This document shows positions 1 to 6,750 of a stretch of 9,495 nt of DNA, piece after piece. This stretch comes from Dehalococcoidia bacterium (GTDB taxonomy: Bacteria > Chloroflexota > Dehalococcoidia > SZUA-161): assembly GCA_020344295.1 (NCBI GenBank), contig CP070819.1, forward strand, positions 2,076,488 through 2,085,982, read 5' to 3'. A program made the position numbers and the translations under genes. Position 1 is the stretch's first letter, and each line of letters begins with the position of its first letter. A model generated the notes under the pieces. The model was not told the origin of the DNA and did no database searches. It worked only from the letters and a program-made list of their open reading frames with translations.

Positions 1-1140
1 ATCGCCCTTGAGCACGCCTGCCTGTATCGCTGCACCGATAGCGACCACCCCATCAGGATTGACACCTTTATGCGGCTCTTTACCGAAGAGAGCTTTGACC
101 TTCTGCTGCACCAGAGGCATTCTGGTCTGGCCGCCGACGAGAACAACCTCATCTATCCCAGCCGAGGTTATCCCGGCATCAGCCAGAGCCTGATTGCAGG
201 GATCAATGGTCTTCTCCACAAATTCCATTACCAATTGCTCCAGCTTAGCCCTGGTAAGGGTAATATTTAGATGTTTGGGCCCTGAGGCGTCGGCGGTGAT
301 AAACGGAAGGTTTATGTCAGTCTGCATTACCGAGGAGAGCTCACATTTAGCCTTCTCAGCAGCCTCTTTGAGCCTCTGCAGTGCCATCTTGTCCTGCCTG
401 AGATCGATCCCCTGATCCTTTTTGTATTCATCACAAAGCCAATCCATCACGCGCTGATCGAAATCGTCACCGCCAAGATGGGTATTACCGTTTGTCGATT
501 TTACCTGGAAGGTCCCTTCCCCCAGCTCCAGAATCGAGATGTCGAAAGTTCCCCCTCCGAGGTCATACACTGCAATTGTCTCGTCCTTCTTCTTGTCCAG
601 TCCGTAGGCCAACGAAGCGGCCGTGGGCTCGTTTACTATGCGAAGTACATCAAGACCGGCGATTTTACCAGCATCTTTGGTGGCCTGTCTCTGGCTGTCG
701 CTGAAGTAGGCGGGAACCGTTATCACCGCTTCAGTAACTTTCTCCCCGAGATATGCCTCCGCATCCGTCTTTATTTTCTGCAGGACCATGGCCGATATCT
801 CGGCCGGGCTGTATTCCCGATCGCCCATCTTAACATTCACGTCACCATTCGCTGCCTCTGTTAGCTTGAAAGGCACAAGCTTCCGGTCAGCCGTCACCGT
901 CTCCTCTTTATACTTCCGTCCCATGAACCGCTTGATACTGAAAATGGTGTTGTCAGGGTTGGTAACCGCCTGCCTTTTGGCAACCTGCCCCACCATTCTC
1001 TCGCCGGTTTTTCCCACAGCCACCACTGAAGGGATTACACGTCCCCCCTCCTGGCTGGGGATTACCACCGGCTCGCCTGCCTCCATGACGGCAACACAAC
1101 TATTAGTTGTCCCCAGATCAATACCAATGACCTTGCCCAT
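1..1140 (-). CDS. dnaK: Chaperone DnaK (Hsp70), 3' part missing at window edge
   Basis: Cytosolic ATP-dependent chaperone that binds unfolded segments and cycles with GrpE and a J-protein. My translation gives 380 residues, nearly the whole nucleotide-binding domain; the substrate-binding half lies beyond position 1. Hsp70 signatures visible are [10 protein letters not shown] at residues 5-14, a Lys at 70 in SIKRF (catalytic in this family), [17 protein letters not shown] at 142-158, [11 protein letters not shown] at 170-180, DLGGGTFD at 193-200, and [10 protein letters not shown] further on. The segment around residues 76-105 aligns without a gap to the E. coli protein, so the short deletion known from Firmicutes and Actinobacteria Hsp70s is absent. 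The start is ATG at 1138-1140, with GGAGGT at 1146-1151 five bases upstream. It is the third gene of the hrcA-grpE-dnaK operon, 28 bp after grpE, and should be under the CIRCE element at 2817-2843. Identification is certain; only completeness is unknown. Confidence 0.97.
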   Translation of the reverse strand, partial: MGKVIGIDLGTTNSCVAVMEAGEPVVIPSQEGGRVIPSVVAVGKTGERMVGQVAKRQAVTNPDNTIFSIKRFMGRKYKEETVTADRKLVPFKLTEAANGDVNVKMGDREYSPAEISAMVLQKIKTDAEAYLGEKVTEAVITVPAYFSDSQRQATKDAGKIAGLDVLRIVNEPTAASLAYGLDKKKDETIAVYDLGGGTFDISILELGEGTFQVKSTNGNTHLGGDDFDQRVMDWLCDEYKKDQGIDLRQDKMALQRLKEAAEKAKCELSSVMQTDINLPFITADASGPKHLNITLTRAKLEQLVMEFVEKTIDPCNQALADAGITSAGIDEVVLVGGQTRMPLVQQKVKALFGKEPHKGVNPDGVVAIGAAIQAGVLKGD

Positions 1141-1168
1141 ATTCGACCTCCATGGATTTAAGAATTAT

Positions 1169-1741
1169 TTACTCGTGGCCTTCACCGGATTTAGAACCCC
1201 CCTCCTCTTTGCCAACCGCAACCATCGAAGGACGGAGTAATCGCTCTCGAAGCCTGTAGCCCCTTTGTATCTCCCCGCAGACTATACCCTCTTTGCCCTC
1301 CACACACATCACCGCCTCGTGAAGGTTAGGGTCGAACTCCTTGCCCTCTGCAGCGATCTCTGAGAGGCCGTGCTCCTCGAGAGCCGCCTTCAGTTTGCGA
1401 TAGATTAGCCTGATACCATCAATCCAGGATGCAATATCGATGTCGTCTGTGGCGTTCTCCAGAGCCCGCTCCAGGTCATCCACCACAGGAAGCAGGGCAG
1501 TCATAAGATTCGCATTGGCGAAACTGGCCAGATCCGCCCGTTCCTGCTCGCTACGCCTCTTGTAGTTAATGAAATCAGCCTCTGACCGCTGCCAGTTGGC
1601 TAGATACTTGTCTGCGTTCTGCTTCGCCTCCTCAAGTGCTGCCTTGATCGACTCAAGGTCCTCCGTCTCCGCAACATCTTTTACCTCGCCCGATGCGTTT
1701 TCATTCCTCGTAACCGGGTGTTTCTTCTTCCCACTGCTCAA
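1169..1741 (-). CDS. grpE: Nucleotide exchange factor GrpE, TTG start
   Basis: GrpE is a dimeric cytosolic co-chaperone that releases ADP from DnaK. The 190-residue length is normal. Residues 1-25 are polar and probably disordered. Residues about 27-70 form a charged heptad-like helix (the dimer coiled coil). The family core is visible as PVVDDLERAL near residues 85-94, EFDPNLHEAV, and GYRLRERLLRPSMVAV in the C-terminal beta domain. The start is TTG at 1739-1741: an in-frame TGA lies at 1748-1750, no ATG or GTG precedes the conserved region in frame, and AGAGGGG at 1751-1757 gives a ribosome site nine bases upstream. It follows hrcA by 44 bp and precedes dnaK by 28 bp on the same strand, as expected for a heat-shock operon. 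The rare start codon may keep GrpE below DnaK in amount, which is inference. Confidence 0.96.
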   Translation of the reverse strand: MSSGKKKHPVTRNENASGEVKDVAETEDLESIKAALEEAKQNADKYLANWQRSEADFINYKRRSEQERADLASFANANLMTALLPVVDDLERALENATDDIDIASWIDGIRLIYRKLKAALEEHGLSEIAAEGKEFDPNLHEAVMCVEGKEGIVCGEIQRGYRLRERLLRPSMVAVGKEEGGSKSGEGHE

Positions 1742-1750
1742 AACGAATCA

Positions 1751-1757
1751 CCCCTCT
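1751..1757 (-). promoter_or_regulatory. Ribosome binding site for the TTG start of grpE
   Basis: On the minus strand AGAGGGG sits nine bases before the TTG at 1739-1741. Together with the in-frame TGA at 1748-1750, which rules out any longer reading, it fixes the TTG as the start of grpE. Confidence 0.65.
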
Positions 1758-1785
1758 CCAGCTACCGAGCGGCTATACTACACAC

Positions 1786-2799
1786 TTACCCGTACAGCTC
1801 GCCTACCATCTCGCTCATCAGAGACGATAAAAAACCAACCGTTGGGATAACACGACTATACTGCATTCGTGTCGGCCCCATAACTCCTAGGGCACCTCCG
1901 ACCTCACCGGGAATCCCGTACCTGGTCACTATCACACTGCAATCCTGAATAACATCTTGCTTGTTTTCTCTTCCGATAATGACCTGCACCCCCTCCCCAA
2001 TAGGTACCCTCGGCAGCATAGACTTCAGGAGACTCCTCTGCTCTACGAATTCAATGATTTGGGACAGCTTGGTGCGAGAAGCGAATTCTGGCTCACTGAG
2101 TATGTGGCGCAGGCCGTCAACACAGGGCTCCTCATACACTTCCTCCTCCTCGGCCTGCATGATACCGGTCGCGGTCTTCATTACGCGGCTTTCAAGTGAA
2201 GAAAGCGCAAGGCCCTTTCTATATATCTCGGCACTGGTCAGTCCACCATAGCTAGCGTTAAGCCTCCTGGCAGCAGCACTGAGTTCTTCCTGAGAAACAG
2301 CCTCCTCTAAAGCAAGCACTTGCTGCTTTAGCTTGGCTTCTCTCAGCACTAGAACAAGGAGAGCCAAAAACTCATGAAGGGAAACCAGATCCAAGTGTTT
2401 AAAACGGGACTCGGCGGGCTTGGGCATAGTAACAAAAGCCACACTGGAAACCATGCGGGACAATACATTGGCGGCAAGGCGGGTCCACTCTTCGATCTCA
2501 CTTTGCACCTGGAAGAATTGATGTCTGATAAGGCGCTGTTCGGCGAGAGACAGCTGGATATCCCCCATTAAAGACTCAATGTAATGGCGATATCCTTTAT
2601 CGGTGGGGATGCGTCCTGCGGATGTATGGGGTTGTGTAAGATAGCCCTCATCCTCTAAATCCATCATCTCGTTGCGGATCGTAGCCGAGCTCACCTTTAC
2701 ACCTTTGCGGGCAACGTTCTCCGAACTTACGGGCAAGCCTGTTGAAATGTACTCAGCCACAACGATCTCAAGGATCCGCTTCTTCCTCTGAGTAAGCAT
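1786..2799 (-). CDS. hrcA: Heat-inducible transcription repressor HrcA
   Basis: HrcA represses class I heat-shock operons by binding CIRCE and is kept active by chaperonin. From ATG at 2797-2799 the protein is 337 residues, normal for the family. The N-terminus, starting MLTQRKKRILEIVVAEYI, and the following PVSSENVARK and SSATIRNEMMDLEDEGYL form the winged-helix DNA-binding domain; QPHTSAGRIPTDKGYRHYI follows, typical of HrcA. The middle is GAF-like, and the C-terminal part ends GALGVMGPTRMQYSRVIPTV, a strongly conserved HrcA segment. The frame is open 19 codons further upstream to 2856, but that extension runs through the CIRCE element and the -10 box, so the start at 2799 is preferred. A G-rich ribosome site (TGGGGGTG) lies just upstream, and a GTG two codons earlier is a possible alternative start. 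It is the first gene of the operon with grpE and dnaK and is expected to repress itself. Confidence 0.96.
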   Translation of the reverse strand: MLTQRKKRILEIVVAEYISTGLPVSSENVARKGVKVSSATIRNEMMDLEDEGYLTQPHTSAGRIPTDKGYRHYIESLMGDIQLSLAEQRLIRHQFFQVQSEIEEWTRLAANVLSRMVSSVAFVTMPKPAESRFKHLDLVSLHEFLALLVLVLREAKLKQQVLALEEAVSQEELSAAARRLNASYGGLTSAEIYRKGLALSSLESRVMKTATGIMQAEEEEVYEEPCVDGLRHILSEPEFASRTKLSQIIEFVEQRSLLKSMLPRVPIGEGVQVIIGRENKQDVIQDCSVIVTRYGIPGEVGGALGVMGPTRMQYSRVIPTVGFLSSLMSEMVGELYG

Positions 2800-2816
2800 C
2801 TGCACCCCCACAGTAA

Positions 2817-2843
2817 TTAGCACTCTTAAGACGAGAGTGCTAA
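2817..2843 (-). promoter_or_regulatory. CIRCE operator (HrcA binding site)
   Basis: A perfect inverted repeat, TTAGCACTC, nine bases, GAGTGCTAA, matches the CIRCE consensus in every arm position. It lies 17 bp before the hrcA start and just downstream of the predicted transcription start near 2848. HrcA bound here should block its own operon. The flanks extend the symmetry slightly (AAT on the left, ATT on the right). Confidence 0.97.
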
Positions 2844-2854
2844 TTACACAAATC

Positions 2855-2884
2855 ACTCTATCACCTGGCTCTCAGTTTTGTCAA
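2855..2884 (-). promoter_or_regulatory. Promoter of the hrcA-grpE-dnaK operon
   Basis: On the minus strand there is a perfect -35 TTGACA at 2879-2884, an 18-bp spacer, and a -10 TAGAGT at 2855-2860 preceded by TGA, which gives an extended -10 (TGn). Transcription should start near 2848, immediately before the CIRCE element. The layout matches housekeeping-sigma promoters controlled by HrcA. Confidence 0.8.
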
Positions 2885-2898
2885 GATGTAACGACGTC

Positions 2899-2919
2899 TT
2901 TTATGAGACTGTTTTATGA
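2899..2919. repeat. Short direct repeat in the hrcA-fabH divergent intergenic region
   Basis: TTTTATGA occurs at 2899-2906 and again at 2912-2919, a 13-bp period, just upstream of the hrcA -35 box. It may be chance in an AT-rich patch or a tandem site for a regulator. The remaining intergenic sequence to the fabH promoter shows no gene and no convincing structure. Confidence 0.3.
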
Positions 2920-3071
2920 TCGCGGTTGCTCCCGCCCTCCGGGGGCTGCGCGTTCACAGATTAAAAGCTATGGTGGTATGCCTGTGTTAATGCCTCGAAG
3001 CTAGATTTCGGTCGGGTGGGTGGAAGAACAGTATTTAGTAATCGTAAAATAGGCAACTCACTCAGGAATGT

Positions 3072-3100
3072 TTGACCTCGAGTATCAAGTTTGCTATACT
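3072..3100 (+). promoter_or_regulatory. Promoter of fabH, extended -10
   Basis: The -35 is TTGACC at 3072-3077, the spacer is exactly 17 bp, and the -10 is TATACT at 3095-3100 with TGC directly before it (extended -10). The start should be near 3107, giving a leader of about 26 nt to the TTG at 3133. This site also shows that the frame's upstream TTG at 3091 cannot be the translation start, because it lies inside the promoter. Confidence 0.82.
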
Positions 3101-3119
3101 GCCCCACGACAAGGCTTTC

Positions 3120-3127
3120 GAAAGGGA
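3120..3127 (+). promoter_or_regulatory. Ribosome binding site that sets the TTG start of fabH
   Basis: GAAAGGGA lies five bases before TTG at 3133-3135. No ATG or GTG in frame fits the conserved FabH N-terminus, so this site supports the TTG start. Confidence 0.6.
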
Positions 3128-3132
3128 CCTCT

Positions 3133-4119
3133 TTGGCTCGATATGCAAGGGTCATCGGTTGGGGTAAGTATTTACCCGACAGGGTGCTCACCAACCAGGA
3201 GTTGGAGCAGTTAGTCAGTACTGATGACTCTTGGATCAGTAGTCGTACTGGGATCAGGGAAAGAAGAATCGCCGGCGCCGATGAAACGGCGTCCACGATG
3301 GCACTGAATGCCGGCAAAGAGGCTCTCGAGGTTGCAGGGGTTCAAGCAGATTCCCTAGACTTGGTGATAGCTGCCACCTGTACCGCTGACCACGTATTCC
3401 CTGCTTGCGCCGCGCTCGTACAGGATTCCCTGGGAGCAAAAACGGCGGCGGCATTCGATGTCAATGCCGCATGCAGTGGCTTCATCTACGCTCTGGCTAT
3501 CGGTTACCAGTTCATAGCTACAGGAACCTATGACAACATCCTGGTCGTTGGGACCGATATCTATTCACGCATTCTGGACTGGCAGGATCGCAATACGTGT
3601 GTCCTCTTTGGCGACGGCGCGGGAGCAGTGGTAATACAGGCCTGCGACTCCTCACCGGGGCCGGTAAGCTTCGTTCTTGGCAATGACGGCTCCGGTGCTG
3701 GCACTATTTACACCCCGGGGCCCTGCGGCGTAAATGACGGGCGCTACTTCATAAGGATGAGAGGCCCCGAGACTTTCAGGTTCGCGGTTAATATCGTGTG
3801 CCAAGCCACAAAGGAAGTTGTTGCCGCCTCTGGTTTCAAACTGTCGGATATAGACTTAATAATCCCGCATCAGGCCAACACCCGCATCATCAATTCCGCA
3901 GCCCGACAGCTCGGCATCCCCCCGGAGAAGTTCTTCATGAATGTGGATCGCTATGGTAACACTTCGGCCGCCTCCATACCAATCGCCCTGTGTGAGGCTG
4001 TCGAGGAAGGCAAAGTCAAGGATGGAGATCTCCTAGTGCTCGTCGGGTTTGGAGGCGGCCTAAGCTGGGCTGCAATGGTGCTCAAATGGGAACCAGGTGA
4101 GGCTGCACCCGGGGCTTGA
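3133..4119 (+). CDS. fabH: Beta-ketoacyl-ACP synthase III (FabH)
   Basis: FabH condenses an acyl-CoA primer with malonyl-ACP, the first step of type II fatty-acid synthesis in the cytosol. From TTG at 3133 the protein is 328 residues, the usual length. The thiolase-fold catalytic triad is intact: Cys114 in NAACSGF, His246 in IIPHQAN, and Asn276 in YGNTSAAS, each two residues on from the E. coli positions. Other family marks are the N-terminal IGWGKYLPDRVLTN, WISSRTGIRERRIA, FGDGAGAVV at about 159-167, and the C-terminal GFGGGLSWAAM. A longer frame from TTG 3091 overlaps the promoter, so 3133 is preferred. It is transcribed away from hrcA by its own promoter. No other fatty-acid gene is adjacent, so it appears to stand alone or head a short plus-strand run. 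Acyl-primer preference (acetyl or branched) cannot be read from the sequence. Confidence 0.95.
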   Translation: MARYARVIGWGKYLPDRVLTNQELEQLVSTDDSWISSRTGIRERRIAGADETASTMALNAGKEALEVAGVQADSLDLVIAATCTADHVFPACAALVQDSLGAKTAAAFDVNAACSGFIYALAIGYQFIATGTYDNILVVGTDIYSRILDWQDRNTCVLFGDGAGAVVIQACDSSPGPVSFVLGNDGSGAGTIYTPGPCGVNDGRYFIRMRGPETFRFAVNIVCQATKEVVAASGFKLSDIDLIIPHQANTRIINSAARQLGIPPEKFFMNVDRYGNTSAASIPIALCEAVEEGKVKDGDLLVLVGFGGGLSWAAMVLKWEPGEAAPGA

Positions 4120-4127
4120 ATGTCCTC

Positions 4128-4157
4128 CTCTCACCCTTCTGGATTCCAGCCTATAAT
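4128..4157 (+). promoter_or_regulatory. Possible promoter upstream of the symporter gene
   Basis: A perfect -10 TATAAT at 4152-4157 lies 18 bp after a weak -35-like CTCTCA at 4128-4133 (three of six matches). It would start transcripts near 4164, about 56 nt before the ATG at 4220. The ten bases CTATAATCAA recur exactly before the MBL-fold gene at 5700-5709. Support rests mainly on the -10 box. Confidence 0.35.
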
Positions 4158-4219
4158 CAACTGGAGCCGTGACAAAACGCGTGTGATATCGAGCGTTGGT
4201 CTGATAAAGGGTAAATAGT

Positions 4220-5668
4220 ATGTTAGACCTGGCGATTATTATCGTTTACTTTCTGATGATGGTAGCCATAGGCATCTATGTATATGGCAAGAGGCATGCG
4301 TCAAGTAATGACGGTTTCTTCGTGGCTAACCGAAGTGGTAGCAAGATGCTCATTATAGGATAACTTTGCGCCACCTTTATCGGTTCATCTGTCGCAATTG
4401 GTATGGCAGGGCGTGGATACCGGATGGGACTGCCCGGGGCGTGGTGGCTTCTTGTCGGAGCTATCGGTCTGTTAATACTGGGCCTTTTTTTCGCACGCAA
4501 AGTACGGAAGGGTGGTCTCTACACCCTGCCCGAGCTGGTGGAGAAGCAATACGGTAGCATAGCCGGCGTGGCAGCTTCAATCCTAATCGTCGTAGCGTGG
4601 ATAGCTATTGTAGCTGCACAGATAATCGCTGCTGGTAAGGTTCTCACCGTTTTTATACCCTTCTATCTTTCCCAATTAATGGCCATCTCAGCTTTCGTAT
4701 TCGTTCTTTATACAGTTCTTGGAGGCCAGTATTCTGTAATCCGCACCGACCTTGTACAGTTTGGCATATTAATGTTGGGAATCTTGGTAACTTTGGGCTA
4801 TGTCCTATCTCGGACAGGCGGGATTGGCGGGCTAACCTCAGCCCTCCCATCCGATTATTTTACCTTCCCGACCAACTCCAGTTTCGAATGGTATCCATTA
4901 GTAGTACTCCTAATACTGACGGGCTCAACCTATATTGTGGGCCCCGATATATATTCCCGACTATTTTGTGCACGTAATGAAAAAGTGGCTAGGGTATCAG
5001 CCATCAGCGCGGGTTTGGTGGCAATACCTATTGCTTTTGTAATAGTTCTCATCGGGATGGGAGCGATGGTTCTTTTTCCTGACCTCCAAGCCCAGCACCC
5101 CAGCCTATCGATGGTACAGGCGTCCGAGTTGGCATTCCCCACAGTGATTGAAAGTATTCTCCCTATGGGAGTGGCCGGCCTCGTAGCAGCGTCCCTGCTT
5201 GCTGCGATAATGTCTTCCGCAGATACAGTTCTGCTCACCACAGGCACCATCTTTAGCCAGGACATCTATGGACGCTTTTCGCGCCATATATCCGAGGGGA
5301 AGAGCCTTATGATAACCAGGGTCGGTGTAGCTATAATTGGAGCCGCCGCCTTGTTAATTGCCTGGCAGCGGCCGGGCATAATAAGCTCCCTGTTACTAGC
5401 GTACACAGTTTTCACCAGTGGAATCGTGATTCCGGTAGTAGCGGGATTCTACAGAGACAAACTCAAGGTGAATGCGGCTGGTGCTATAGCGGCCATAATC
5501 GGAGGTGGAGGTACAGCTCTAGCTATTAACCGACTGCAAGCAGCAAATCTGTTAGAGGTTGAGCGTCTCGAGTTGGTGGGACTCGGCGTATGTGTGGTAC
5601 TCCTGTTCGGCGTAAGCTGGATAACCCGGATGGCAGGTTTTGCTATGCAGCAGGGATCAAATCAGTAG
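4220..5668 (+). pseudogene. Sodium:solute symporter (SSS family), in-frame TAA at codon 48
   Basis: SSS-family carriers use a Na+ gradient to import small solutes across the inner membrane. Read from ATG 4220 (AAAGGG about eight bases upstream), the frame has 482 amino-acid positions, the normal SSS length, but codon 48 is TAA (4361-4363). The other 434 codons after it are open. The first 47 residues hold one membrane helix (2-21); after the stop comes CATFIGSSVAIG, part of the next helix, so the stop lies within or at the edge of the second segment. The family signature GGQYSVIRTDLVQ is at 168-180, and LLAAIMSSAD, the conserved Na+-site helix, is at 326-335. The longest intact product would start at Met62 (4403), with no ribosome site, and would lack the first helix and most of the second. 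The substrate cannot be told. TAA ends grpE and hrcA here, so it is a real stop codon. A recent nonsense mutation or a sequencing error are the likely explanations. Confidence 0.85.
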
Positions 5669-5684
5669 AATGCCGGGTGGCATT
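5669..5684 (+). other. Small hairpin just after the symporter stop codon
   Basis: AATGCC and GGCATT form a perfect 6-bp stem around GGGT immediately after the TAG at 5666-5668. Only TATCTT follows, so it is at best a weak terminator. It overlaps the proposed -35 of the next gene. Confidence 0.4.
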
Positions 5685-5706
5685 TATCTTACAGAGTATC
5701 TATAAT
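5677..5706 (+). promoter_or_regulatory. Likely promoter of the MBL-fold gene
   Basis: A perfect -10 TATAAT at 5701-5706 is preceded by an 18-bp spacer and GTGGCA at 5677-5682, which matches four of six -35 bases. Transcription would start near 5713, leaving a leader of about 21 nt with a ribosome site at 5718-5724. The spacer length equals that of the hrcA and tubulin-like gene promoters in this window. Confidence 0.45.
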
Positions 5707-5733
5707 CAATAGGGTACGAAAGGACTGCCTGAA

Positions 5734-6369
5734 ATGGAGATCACCTGGCTGGGCCACTCATGTTTTCGAATAAGGGGTAAAGAAGCTACCATAGTCACCG
5801 ATCCCTTCGATAAAACCCTGGGCTACCCAGTGAAGAAGCCGACAGCCAGCATCTTAACCGTCAGTCATCAACATCCTCAACACAGCTTCATAGCAGGTGT
5901 CACAGGAAACCCCAAGATTGTCAGCAGACCCGGCGAATATGAGATCGCTAACGTTTTCATTAACGGCATCACTACATTCCACGATGCTGACAGGGGGGAG
6001 AGCAGAGGCAAGAACACTGTCTACGTCATTCAAATAGAAGAGGTGAGCATCTGTCATCTCGGTGATCTGGGGCATGTTCCCACAGCAGAGCAGATCGAAC
6101 AGATGAGCAGTATCGATGTTTTAATGGTGCCTGTCGGGGGAGGAACCACCATAGGTGCAACGGAGGCAGTAGAGACAATAAGCCTGCTGCAGCCGAAGAT
6201 CGTAATACCCATGCACTTTAAAACAGAGGTGATCAGTATGGATCTGGCGCCTGTTGAGCCTTTCCTCAAGGAAATGGGGGTTAAGGAGATTATCTCCCAG
6301 CCAAAGCTCCCTGTCAGCAGGTCAAGTCTGCCGGCCGATACCGGCGTAGTAGTACTCGACTACCATTAG
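5734..6369 (+). CDS. Metallo-beta-lactamase-fold hydrolase, UPF0173-like, with altered metal motif
   Basis: A 211-residue cytosolic protein of the small MBL-fold class annotated as UPF0173 or L-ascorbate-6-phosphate-lactonase-like; the true substrate is unknown. The family start MEITWLGHSCFRI and TDPF at 22-25 are clear. The metal motif reads SHQHPQH at 44-50: His45, His47 and His50 of HxHxDH are present, but the Asp is Gln49. Later conserved points are the GEYE loop at 67-70, HLGDLGH at 108-114 (Asp111 probably the bridging ligand) and PMHF at 159-162 (His161). The loss of Asp suggests one metal site is weakened or gone, which is inference. The length is slightly short for the family (about 225). 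ATG 5734 has GAAAGGA about nine bases upstream. It follows the broken symporter gene by 65 bp and probably has its own promoter. Confidence 0.85.
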   Translation: MEITWLGHSCFRIRGKEATIVTDPFDKTLGYPVKKPTASILTVSHQHPQHSFIAGVTGNPKIVSRPGEYEIANVFINGITTFHDADRGESRGKNTVYVIQIEEVSICHLGDLGHVPTAEQIEQMSSIDVLMVPVGGGTTIGATEAVETISLLQPKIVIPMHFKTEVISMDLAPVEPFLKEMGVKEIISQPKLPVSRSSLPADTGVVVLDYH

Positions 6370-6378
6370 CAATCTGAG

Positions 6379-6448
6379 CCAGAGCTCTCAGCCGCGGACT
6401 TCCACGCCTCATTAAACAGGGCGCCTCGTAGTACTGGAAGTGCTCTGG
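6379..6448. repeat. Interrupted inverted repeat between convergent genes
   Basis: The right arm TGGAAGTGCTCTGG (6435-6448) pairs perfectly with CCAGAGC (6379-6385) plus ACTTCCA (6398-6404), which are separated on the left side by twelve extra bases. Inside, CGCC (6405-6408) can pair with GGCG (6420-6423). The result is a 14-bp stem with one bulge and an inner short stem, in the roughly 100-bp space between the convergent 3' ends at 6369 and 6474. There is no T-tract, so it is not a standard terminator, but it could protect or end transcripts from either side. Confidence 0.55.
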
Positions 6449-6473
6449 ATTCCGAATGCGAAGGAAGCTAACG

Positions 6474-6698
6474 TTACGGTATACGGATAGGCCTCGTCGT
6501 AGCCCAACGCCCCAGCAGGTAGAACAGGCCGCCGCCGATAACCCAGATCAGTATGGAGCTAAGTGGAGCCATGGGGATTAACGATTGGTAGGGAAGAAAC
6601 GTGCCCTCCACAGATGTATCTATAGGTATAAAAGACAAGAAACCGAGAATAATACAGGCCGCTTTCGGGATCCACCAAATTGGTCTTACGCTCAACAT
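6474..6698 (-). CDS. Small membrane protein with two predicted helices
   Basis: I do not recognise this 74-residue protein. It has two hydrophobic stretches, about 8-27 (from WWIPKAACIILGF) and 45-64 (LSSILIWVIGGGLFYLLGRW), joined by a short polar loop with an acidic patch (DTSVEG), and a basic C-terminus (RWATTRPIRIP). This is consistent with both ends inside by the positive-inside rule. It lies 52 bp after the tubulin-like gene on the same strand, so it is probably cotranscribed. An in-frame TAA at 6717-6719 and no other start fix ATG 6698 as the only good start. The ribosome site (GTGAGAG at 6709-6715) is weak. It could be a partner or membrane anchor of the tubulin-like GTPase, by position only. 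A chance frame is possible, but two clean helices argue against that. Confidence 0.55.
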   Translation of the reverse strand: MLSVRPIWWIPKAACIILGFLSFIPIDTSVEGTFLPYQSLIPMAPLSSILIWVIGGGLFYLLGRWATTRPIRIP

Positions 6699-6750
6699 AA
6701 CACCATTACTCTCACTTTATCCAAGTAAGAGACAGCACGTCTATCGAGAT

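Noticed and set aside
478..864. Plus-strand open frame opposite dnaK
   Set aside because: It lies wholly within the well-supported dnaK frame, has no recognisable domain and no ribosome site.
2800..2856. N-terminal extension of HrcA to 2856
   Set aside because: The extension covers the CIRCE element and the -10 box, and its residues do not look like HrcA.
2931..2950. GC-rich possible hairpin in the hrcA-fabH gap
   Set aside because: The stem is only about four pairs and no T-tract follows; no structure is convincing.
4361..4363. Recoding of TAA as a sense codon
   Set aside because: TAA ends grpE and hrcA in this window, and no recoding signal is visible around the codon.
4403..5668. A shorter intact symporter starting at Met62
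   Set aside because: No ribosome site precedes 4403 and the product would lack the first helix and most of the second, which carries core SSS residues; the conserved frame clearly begins at 4220.
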